Source: Nissolia schottii (taxonomy: Eukaryota; Streptophyta; Magnoliopsida; Fabales; Fabaceae). Taken from it: DNA of 64,000 bases. Shown piece after piece: positions 51,544 to 61,345 of this stretch. Made by a program: the position numbers and the translations under genes. A model generated the notes under the pieces. That model did no database searches and was not told the origin of the DNA. It worked only from the letters and a program-made list of their open reading frames with translations. Positions within the stretch are counted from its first letter, which is position 1. The number at the start of each line of letters is the position of its first letter. The stretch is taken from positions 478,630 through 542,629 of the forward strand of contig QANU01101148.1 of the NCBI GenBank assembly GCA_003254905.1, given 5' to 3'.

Positions 51544-54500
51544 TTAAGCATTCTTCTGCGCAGGTTTCTTTGAGTTGTTTTTCCGACGAATCTTCACCAA
51601 AGCATTTTGTAAATCCTAAAACCATAGAAAGAGAGATTATTCAAATCAGTCATGCTACTAAATTAAACTCATGATAACATAATAAATAAAATTAATACAG
51701 AATTACATCGGTAATTCTTCAAGCTGACCCGAGACAACTGCTAATAAACCTAATCACACACGACTCGAAAAGCTAGCCTGAGTTGTCTGAGGAGTCAAGG
51801 ATAGCTTAAGGTGTCTATGTAACAAGCACCACAGTCTAATCCCAACCCGATCAATGTGAAACTTGGGGTGGGAAATCCAAGTAACAAATCATGAATGGAA
51901 GATCAGATACCACTAGCAACCAGGTACATAAAAGATATAAATAGTGCATTCTCAGAGAACGGCCATGTTTGGGAGATTTACAAGCTAAGGCCAGTTTCAC
52001 CAGCAAAAACTTGCAACCATAGCCTACAACAGTTTTTAAAATAAGTGCTGTAGCATTTAATATGATTAACAATAGCAGTGCGAGTTGCAAAAATGTTTAT
52101 GGCACAGCTTTCAGCAATTCTCAAGGTTTATACTGACATCCAACGGAGAAAATAATAGAAGAAACCCACTTAAATGTAAATTAGTTGCATCCAAAATATT
52201 CAGTAAGCTTCAAATATCTCGAATTTAATACTAAACCTACAAATGAGAAGGAAATCAATTTTTTTCTCAAAAGTTGAAACCCTTAAAGTAGCCTCAAGTT
52301 TACCTCAATAGGTTCCTTCGGCAATTTCTCCGGGCCATTCCAAAGACTTTCCAAATTGTAGTAAGCTCTAGCTTTTTCATCAAGCGCATGAACTATCACT
52401 TTACCTGAACCCAAAAAACACAAAGCAGTAATGATTAGAAAGCAAGTTTAGAACCAGAAAACCTAATAAATAATTTTTAAAATTTATTTTCATAACAAAA
52501 ATTCAGAACAAATGAAAAATCCGTTTACCAAAAAAATAAATGAACTACTATGATTAAAGCACATTTCTCACTCTCAATCAAGATGCTAATGAATGATAGA
52601 CACTACACCTGTCACATGCCATTCTTATTACTATCATTATGCAGCCGTTAGATTTTGTCTCAACTTTGTGGAATTATCTAAAATTTAACAAAGAAATTAA
52701 CAAGGGAAAGGGAAGCTCAAGTGAAGCCTCCTGCTGCAGCTGATATACAAGAACAGTAGGAGGTTGTTACAAGTTAGTTTAGTTAGCTAAGGGATAGTGA
52801 TTCATTGCAATAATGTGCATTTCACACTCATGGAGCTGAGCAACTATATATAAGCTCAGTGGTCTTCTCAATTGTAACTTCAGAGATTCATTCAATACAA
52901 CTCAAAGAGCAAAGCTCATTTTCCCCAATTTCTCCACCGTTGTTTTCTTCTTGATCGTATCAGATCTAATCCATCAGAGCACTGCTGCGCAAACTTGACC
53001 ATGGCGAGAGGAGGAGGAAGCAACGTATCAGGCAACTGATTTGCTACGATCTAGAACAACGATCACGAAAATTTGAACAACTACTCGAATCCGAGTCTCA
53101 ATCCAGCTAGCCCCTACAATGTACATGCAGATGAAAATCCTTCACTCTCCATGGCTTCTTCAGTGTTGATAGGTCCGAACTACCATGTTTAGGCGCGATC
53201 CATGAGGCGGTCTCTCATTTCCAACAAGTTCAAATTCCTTGATGGATCTATCACAAAACCAGAAGAATTTCATCCTCTGTTTGGAGCATGGGAGCGTTGC
53301 AACAATTCGATTCATCAGTGGATAATACACTCAGTTTCACCCGCAATGGCGAAGAGCATTGATTCAATTGACGATGCAGTGAAAGCTTGGCAAGATCTGA
53401 AAGATCGTTTCACACAAGCTGATTTCATGCGGATTGTGAAAATTCAACAAGATCTGTACACTTTTAAGCAATGTAATTACTCTGTTACTGAGTATTACAC
53501 TGAACTTAAATCTCTTTGAGAAGAATTGGAGAATTTCAGAGCTATCTCAGAATGCACTTGTGTTGTTCAATGTTCTTGTGCTGCTAGTAGGAACATTAAA
53601 TTGTTTAGGGAACAAGACTACGCAATAAGATTTCTTTCTGGTTTAGATGATTGATAGTCAATTGTTAGAAATCAAATTTTGCTCAAGAGCTTGCCTCCAC
53701 TGAAAAGGATTTTTACTATGGAAATACAACAAGAGAGTGAAAATAATGTTGAAATTCCTCAAGAATCCATTATAAATGCTGTGAATTATGGAGGAACTAA
53801 CCAGAAATCAAAAGGAAAATCAAACACTGTTGCTGCTAGTTCTAGTGGATTTTGTACCTTTTGCAAGAACACTAGTCACATTGTGGAATCTTGTTTTACA
53901 AACATGGATTTCCACCGAAATGGAAATTCAAGCACAACAACAATGCAGCAATAAACAATGCCACCACAGAGTCTACAGATAACTCAAGCTCCACCGATAA
54001 TCCAAACACCACAGCTGCTGCAGCACTGAAGGAGACAGCAGGACAAACTGTTGCACAATTGTTTTCTCAAGAGCAATACAGAAGCCTTATGGCTTTGATT
54101 CAAAAGCAGAATATTCAAGAAACAGTGCATAGTAACATGATTCAAACCTCTCAAGTGAGCATCATGCCTCTGGAGAGTGATTCAGAAAAATTCACAGTGG
54201 GTAATACCATAGTATTAACTTGCTCAATGCCTGGTGTATCATGGATATTTGATTTTGGAGCTACTAATCATATATGCATATCTCTAGCTTGGTTTGATTC
54301 TTATTCTAGTATCAATCCTATCCTTGTTAAGTTGCCTAACGGAACCAGCATCCTTGCCAAACACTCAGGGACAGCGTGTTTCACATCTAAGCTGAAGCTT
54401 AAGAATGTGCTTATGTACCTAACTTTCAATTCAATTTGATTTCCATATACAAATTGACTTCAATTGATAAATGTTCACTAATTTTTTCTCATAATGATTG

Positions 54501-57500
54501 TCAAGTACAGGATATGAACCAGAGGATGATTGGTTCGAGTAAGCAGCTTCAAGGACTATATTATCTTGACATTGATATTCCCCTAGTCAGGCAGCATACA
54601 AAAGCTCCAGTGAATCAGATTAATTCAGCATCAAAAGAAACAAGGTCATCTTTCACCACCTAGGAAGCTCCTTCTTAGTAGACAATTTGACTATATATCC
54701 ACTAATGTTGTAATTCCTGTGACATATGTCAATTTGCTAGGCACAAACGTTTAGTTTTTCTCCCCTTAGTTATAGCAAAGCTACTACACCTTTTGCTTTA
54801 CTTCACTTAGACATATGGGGGCCATATTTTGTTATTAGTATGCATGGATACAGATATTTCTTGACCATTGTTGATGATTTTAGTAGATTTACTCGGTTGT
54901 TGTTGTTAAAGTCCAAGTCTCAAGTGAGACAAGGAATTGAGAATTTTATTCTATACGTTGAGACTCAATTCAATGGCAAAGTAAAAATTGTTAGAAGTGA
55001 TAATGGAATGGAATTTATTCAACGTGATCTTCTACAATTTTATCACTCTAGAGGAATTACACAACAAATTAGTCGTAGGGAGACCCCACAATAATATGGT
55101 CGGGTGGAAAGAAAGCACCAGCACATCTTGAATGTTGCTCGGGCTTTGCTTTTCCAATCCCACCTACCAAATACCTTTTGGAATTATGTTATCATACATG
55201 CCACATACTTAATTAACAGAATTCCTACAAAAGTTTTGCAACATCAATCCCTTTATACAGTCTTACACAAGACTATCCCTAACCGTACCCATCTTAAAGC
55301 CTTTGGTGGGTTGTGTTATGCATCCACCATCTCAGCTAACCGAAAAAAGCTTGATCCTTGGCTACAAGCAAGGCACCAAGGATTTTGTTTAACTAAACTT
55401 GCACAATAAACAAATAAGTGTGTCTAGGCATGTAGTGTTCTTTGATCACATCTTCCCTTGTTCCACCCTCGCCTCCCAATATCAATCACAACCATCACCA
55501 AGCTATGCTCCTTCCCTTGAACTTGAAACCTCAACAATTCTACAGCCTCATTCTGCAAGTCCTCCCTCCCCTGCACCAGAAGCTCCTTCACTCAGGGTCT
55601 CCACTCATAACAGACATCCTCCTACATACTTGAGGGAATATCAATGTCAATCTGTCCTTACCAAAGTTGTTGAACCCTCATCCTCTAGTGGCAAATATCC
55701 CATTGGTAACTAGGTCTCTTCTTTAGCTCTTTCTCCTTCCCATGATCATTACATTTGTGCACTTAGTTCTGACATAGAACCTAAGAATTACAATGAGGCC
55801 AGTAAGCATGATCGCTAGAGAAAGGCCATAGAGACTGAAATAGTAGCCTTGGAGCTTACCAAGACTTGGATAGTGACTGATCTTCCCTCTAGTGCCAAAC
55901 CAATAGGAAATTAATGGGTTTATAAAGTTAAGAGAAAGGCTGATAGCAGCATTGAATGTTACAAAGCTCGGTTGGTGGCTAAGGGTTATAACCAAATAGA
56001 GGGCCTAGATTACTTTGACACTTTTTCCCCAGTGGCAAAGATAACTACCATCAGGACTCTCCTAGCAGTTGCCTCCATCAAAGGTTGGCTTTTACATTGA
56101 CTTGATGTCAACAACGCCTTCTTACATGGTGATCTCCATGAAGATGTTTACATGACCTTGCCCAAGGATTTCCTTCACCAGGCCCCAACAAGGTTTGCAA
56201 GTTCTAGAAGTCTCTCTATGGACTTAAGCAAGCTAGTAGGCAATGATTTGAGAAGCTTAGCCAACTACTCATCTCTAGTGGTTATCAACAAGCGACATCT
56301 GACCACATGCTCTTCCTTAAACATTCTAGTTGTTCTTTCATTGCTTTGCTTGTTTATGTTTATGATATAATCCTTACTGGTGACTACTTAGATGAATTTG
56401 TTGGTATCAAGCAAACCTTGGATGCTCAGTTCTGCATTAAGGATTTAGGTAAGCTCAAGTATTTTCTAGGAGTGGATGTCAATCATTCTTCTCAGGGCAT
56501 CACCTTGTGCCAACGAAAATATTGCTTGGATCTCTTAGTTGATTCTCACACTTCAGAATCCAAGCAGGTTTCCACACCATTGGATCCTGCAATTCGTCTT
56601 TTTCATGATAAGGGCACTCCTTTCTCTAATATTCCTACTTATCGCAGGCTCATTGGCCATCTTGTTTAGCTCACCACGACACGGCCTGACATTGCCTTTA
56701 CCATCCAACAATTGAGTCAATTCTTGGATAGGCCTACTAATACTCACCATCAAGCAACACTTTGTGTTCTGAGATACTTAAAGACAACACTTGGTCGTGG
56801 CATTTTTTTTCCCCGTTCCTCTTCGCTACAACTGCAAGGCTTCAGTGATGCTGATTGGGGTGGAGTGGATGTGTTGATACACATCGCTCTATCTTTGGTT
56901 ATTGTTTCTTCATTGGGAATTCCCTTATCTCTTGGAAGGCGAACAGACCATTGTCTCCCGGTCTTCTTCAAAGGCTGAGTATCGTGCTCTCGCCTTTGCC
57001 ACCTATGAATTGCAGGATCACTATTCTATTACAGGACCTCCATATAGTGTGTTCTCGGCCTGTTGTGTTGTATTGTGATAATCAAACTACCCTCCATATT
57101 ACAGCTAATCCCGTGTTCCATTTCCATGAACTGACCAAGCACTTGGACATCGATTGCCATTTGATCCACGAGAAAACTCAAGCAGGCCTTATGCGTTTGT
57201 TGCCTGTCTCCACTGATGATCAATGTGTAGATATTTTTACAAAAGCCCTCTCTGTTGGTCCTTTCTCTCAATTTCTAACCAAGCTTGGCATGATCAACAT
57301 CTTCCATGGCTAAGCTTGCGGGGGGTAATAAGGGGAAGGGAAGCTCAAGTGAACCCTCCTGCTACAGCTGATATACAAGAACAGTAGGAGGTTGTTACAA
57401 GTTAGTTTAGTTAGCTAAGGGATAGTGATTCAGTACAATAATGTGCATTTCACACTCATGGAGCTGAGCAACTATATATATGCTGTAACTTCAGAGATTC

Positions 57501-58350
57501 ATTCAATACAACTCAAAGAGCAAAGCTCATTTTCCCCAATTTCTCCATCGCTGTGTTCTTCTTGAGAAAGTAATGGAAATGAAACAAAGATAAATAAAAA
57601 ATAAAATAAAATAAAATAAATACCAGAGTCAATGACGATCCACTTTCCTCCTTCTTGCCCTTCCACACTAGGGAGCATCATTCGTTCTGCACCTTTCTGC
57701 TTCTGCTTAGACTGCTTACAGATCAAAATATAAAACAACTTTTGAGTGAAATCTTGATTGGAATAATGAAATCTGTATTACTTTGAGTGTTGGCGTTAAG
57801 CACAAGACATGTTTGCTTTTGATTATTTGTAATAACATCCTTTTTCAGAAGCTCTCGGAGGAAGCTTTTGACTATATAAAATCATAAGCAGTTTTAAAGC
57901 CTAACTAAGCCAAGAAAAATACAAACGACAACTAAATTCAATCACAACTTCCAAGCTCAAAACCATTTTTAAGTATACAAAAGTTAAATTCAGAACCTAA
58001 GAACACTCCAATTTATGAACCTAGTCAAGTAATATTTTAGGGAAAGAAAAAAGAACGAACAAACCTGCCTTGTAAATTAGGGCTTGAGCGATGTTCTTAA
58101 CGTGCCACGTGGATCTTCCAGTGGCGAGAACCATGAAATCGGCCCAATCACAGTGCTTGGGGGCTGATATTACCTTAACGTCGTCGGCCTTAACGTCCGT
58201 CAGAACCTTCTCGATCTCCTGCAGATCAAGGGGGCACTTTTTGACGCCGTCAACGGCGAAAGAAGAAGATGATAGAAACCCTAGCTGCCATGGCGACGAA
58301 GAAAGCCACGGCGGCGAAACAGACGCTCGAGCTCGCAGCGCAGCCCACAT
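51544..58350 (-). CDS. Iojap-related protein (RsfS family), mitochondrial type, four exons
   Basis: Exons: 58350-58069, 57711-57624, 52404-52304, 51615-51544, giving about 180 residues. Arabidopsis At1g67620, which I recall as about 184 residues, is the closest relative I know. The protein has a short Arg/Ser-rich leader ([15 protein letters not shown]), then the RsfS core: [73 protein letters not shown], ending in a Lys-rich tail. RsfS proteins bind L14 of the large ribosomal subunit and control its joining with the small subunit. Exons 2-3 and 3-4 have GT-AG borders and correct phase. Exon 1 to 2 joins in frame only with a GC donor (AAG/GCAGGT) or a weak GT donor 16 nt farther on. Intron 2 is 5.2 kb because of an antisense copia element. 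Start: the ATG at 58476 adds 42 residues unlike the family, so I prefer 58350. Confidence 0.88.
52698..52954 (+). repeat. left LTR of the copia element
   Basis: 257 bp, sharing GGGAAGCTCAAGTGA, GGAGGTTGTTACAAGTTAG and TTTTCCCCAATTTCTCCA with the right LTR. It contains a TATATATAA promoter-like box near 52850. The expected TG...CA termini are mutated, so ends are set by comparison of the two LTRs and by the primer site. Confidence 0.88.
57326..57565 (+). repeat. right LTR of the copia element
   Basis: 240 bp, directly after the polypurine tract. It differs from the left LTR by several substitutions and by loss of about 18 bp next to the TATATATA run. The visible LTR divergence means the insertion is not recent. 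Confidence 0.88.
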
Positions 58351-58637
58351 TGGAGTTAGTTCACGATCGAAGTCGGTCGATGACACCGCTTTCACGATGG
58401 TGGAGAGGGGACGGACACAGCCGAAAGGATTTCTCTTCGTCGAGGTGGAGGGACTGGGATCACGGCGGCGCGGCAATGGTAGAGGAACGTCTGACTTAGT
58501 GTTAGGGTTGTAGAGAAATGGTAATGGAGGAGGGGGAGATCAGCTGGGGACCGTAACGTGTGAAAACAAAAGGGCTAAACACGGCCAAAATTTCAAAAAT
58601 AAAGCATTAAAATTAGTGCATTGCTCATTGAACCACC

Positions 58638-58855
58638 AAAGAGTATCATGTTGCAACCAACGGGGTTGGTCCAAGTGATAAGCGGCTTGGTATCGCTTAA
58701 GTAAGGTCCCGAGTTCGAGATCTTGTGAACGCAATTATCCCTGTTGGGAGACTCACCCGCCATAGTCAGGTGCGCGACTCGGGTCGACCCGGATTAGTCA
58801 AGACAAAGCCTTGGATACCGGGAAGGCAACCTAAAAAAAAAGAGTATCATGTTGC
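58638..58855 (+). mobile_element. tRNA-derived SINE with 17-bp target duplication
   Basis: A body of about 184 bp (58655-58838) has a tRNA-like head. The A-box-like part is GGTTGGTCCAAGTGATAAGC and the B-box-like part is GGTCCCGAGTTCGAGATCTT. It ends in a short poly(A). The perfect direct repeat AAAGAGTATCATGTTGC flanks it at 58638-58654 and 58839-58855. These are the hallmarks of a SINE moved by LINE machinery. It lies about 290 bp upstream of the Iojap-like gene start, in the opposite orientation. Family name not assigned. Confidence 0.92.
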
Positions 58856-60880
58856 TTGGGTATGGATAAATGTAAATTAAGTCATGATATCTTATCATGT
58901 TGTTATAATTGTGTTAAGTTATGTTATGTAAACAGTTTTCATGAAAGTTATATTTAGGATAGTGTTACAAGTAAGCGATAATCTATTTTAACCATTGATA
59001 CTATTGTCTTAAAAATTAGGAGTTTATGACTAACTCCGGCAATACATTATCTGTAACAGATAACTGGATAATAGAAAGAACTTTTTGATCTACTTATTTC
59101 CACTCATAGTCTTTCATTGTCTTAGGCTTCTTGTGTTTATTATAAAGAGTTATTTTCACACCTTGTTGTATAAGAACAACCATCATGCGAACCTTCCACA
59201 TTCTAAAATTGATGCATCCATCATATTTTAGAATTTCAAATTTTGCAAAAGCTATTTTTGAAAAAATTTCTCAGAGCCCTACAAGAACTCTAATATTAGT
59301 TTGTTGTAAAATTAGTGGAAGTGAACAAAAAAAAAAATCAAGAGAAAATATGTAAATAAATGTAGTTTAACTTAAAATTTATACCAACAAACAAAAGTGA
59401 CTACTATTACAAAGATTGATCTCACAATACTTAAATATCATATACACCCAAATATCCCAAAATATATCTTTAATGGTGTATATTATACAAAACTCTAGCC
59501 AGACAAAAGGAAAGCAAATACAAACGTGAAACTCCTCTATGAGAGATTGGATGCCAAAATAGTTGTTACACACGTTGCAAATGAACGAGACTCCATATTT
59601 AGCTATGTCTGTACATGTTAACCATTGGTTAAGTAATGGAAGAACTTTCCACTTTACTAGTCTTTGAATTTTAGAGGAATCTAAAATTGAGGAGAGTTTT
59701 TCAAGCCACACACATCAAAAATGACATTTTTGGTCCTCTACTTTTATCTTAGTTTTTTATTTGGTATCAAATTGGTCTTGTATGTTTCAAATCACTATTA
59801 ATTTGGTCCTTCACATTTTTTTTATATCATTTTGGTTCATTATGTTTTAAATTACTACTAAACTAGTCATTTTGTGGCAAACATTGCCCTGAGGTGATGG
59901 ACTAAATTGATAGCGAATTGAAATATAATTGACCAAATTGATTGAAAAAAGATAATAGACCAAATTAATTGTAATTTGAAATGTATGAGACCAAATTGAT
60001 ACAAAAAGCTAAGGAGCCAAATTGATAAATAAGACGAAGGTAGGAGACCAAAATTGTCATTTAGTCTTTTGAATAACAAGGATGCATTCATTTCAGGGAC
60101 AACTATCTTTTGTTTATTTTGGGTATAGTTATCATTCATTTATGAGAAGGGAGAGTAACTTTTGATGCTTAATTCCTTGAAATTGTAAGAGCAATATTGT
60201 CTTCCACAATTTTGATATAAAAAAATGATATATCTATAATTTAATAATAATAGATATATAAAAAGACAAAAGGTTTATTAGCAAACAAATGCCCTAAGAC
60301 AATTGTTAACAAAACCCAAAAACAAAACTATCTCAAAAAATTCCTCATAATTGTTTGAATTTTTTCTCTTTTCAATAATAAAAAGTGTAATGACAAAGAA
60401 TGAAGAGAGAGTTGTATTAATGATAATCTCAATAATATCATACATTAGACATTTAAAAAATATTTATTGATTATGAATGAGAAATATTAGTTCAAATCTC
60501 GATCATATTAAAATAACATAATCGTTTTTATTTAATCAAATTTTAATCAATTTAAAATGAAGGCATTCACGCTCCATAATAATTCGTTGAATCAATAATT
60601 TTTCCTTATAATGTATAAAAACAAATAAATTTTACCTATTGATTCTAAATTTTCCTATTCACTCTTCCTCATGTAAGAAAGAAAAAGAGAAAGGAAATTG
60701 TAGTCTTATTACCGTATTAAAGAAAAGACTAAGTTGTCTTGATAGTGGCATGAAAAAGGACGACAACATTCGTGTAACGAATGAAAATTGAAAACCCTTT
60801 GCCTTCGTTCGTAGTTGGATTGGTTTGACCCATCAACTGCATCATTTATTAAAGAGGGCCATCATCACAATCACAAGGCA
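58856..60880. other. intergenic, no gene seen
   Basis: AT-rich, containing a dispersed repeat at 59740-60065. Minus-strand open frames at 59379-59711 and 59867-60139 have no recognisable domains and the second lies in the repeat. Confidence 0.5.
59740..60065. repeat. dispersed 'ACCAAATTGATA' legume repeat
   Basis: The left part (TTTGGTCCTC, AAATTGGTCTTGTATG) and right part (GAGACCAAATTGATACAAAA, GGAGACCAAAATTG) are near reverse complements about 300 bp apart. The same family lies within the GH9 relic region. Confidence 0.6.
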
Positions 60881-60944
60881 CAAAATCAATCAATCCCCCA
60901 CACTTTTAATAACAAAATCAATCAATCCCCCACACTTTTAATAA
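60881..60944. repeat. perfect 32-bp tandem duplication upstream of the F-box gene
   Basis: A 32-bp unit beginning CAAAATCAATCAATCCCCCA and ending TTTTAATAA occurs twice head to tail without mismatch. It lies about 400 bp before the start codon, so in the presumed promoter or leader. Confidence 0.92.
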
Positions 60945-61345
60945 ACTCTCACTTGAAAAATTTATCATATTTAATAAATTCGTTGGACTCAGTTTTCCAT
61001 TAAATTAATTAAAGATGTTAATTTCATCAAATACCAACCCGGCAGCTACCACCACCTATCAGGTCTCCCGCTGTTAGCCGTGTGTAGTCTTCCGCGGCGC
61101 AAGCCAAAGAAGAGACTGCAATTGCAATTTACAAGAGAGTGGTGTGAGTCGTGTGACCCATTTATCTGTTTGCCATTGCAATTTCAAGAGTCAAAGTTGT
61201 GCACAGGATCGGATTTGAAGAATTGAAAATGGAAGATTAGGCTCAAATCCAAGGGAAAGGTGTTATATCTTGATCTGGACCCAGCAAAAAATAGCAAGAG
61301 CATGCGTTGAAAGCTGCAAGTTGAAACCCCATTTTTTCATCTGCA

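Larger units (their letters stand above)
52698..57565 (+). mobile_element. degenerate Ty1/copia LTR retrotransposon (4.87 kb) in the Iojap-like gene intron
   Basis: Two LTRs (listed separately) enclose a single gag-pol frame broken by many stops and shifts. In order: gag region from about 53200; zinc knuckle [14 protein letters not shown]; protease site [12 protein letters not shown] (DSG changed to DFG); integrase with DIWGP, SDNGMEF and VERKHQHIL; reverse transcriptase with [10 protein letters not shown] and YVYD where YVDD is expected; and RNase H ([17 protein letters not shown]). A polypurine tract GCGGGGGG precedes the right LTR, and a degenerate tRNA-Met primer site (CGTATCAGA) follows the left one. 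GAAAT before and GAAAG after may be the decayed 5-bp target duplication. Plus strand, antisense to the host gene. Incapable of autonomous activity. Confidence 0.92.
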
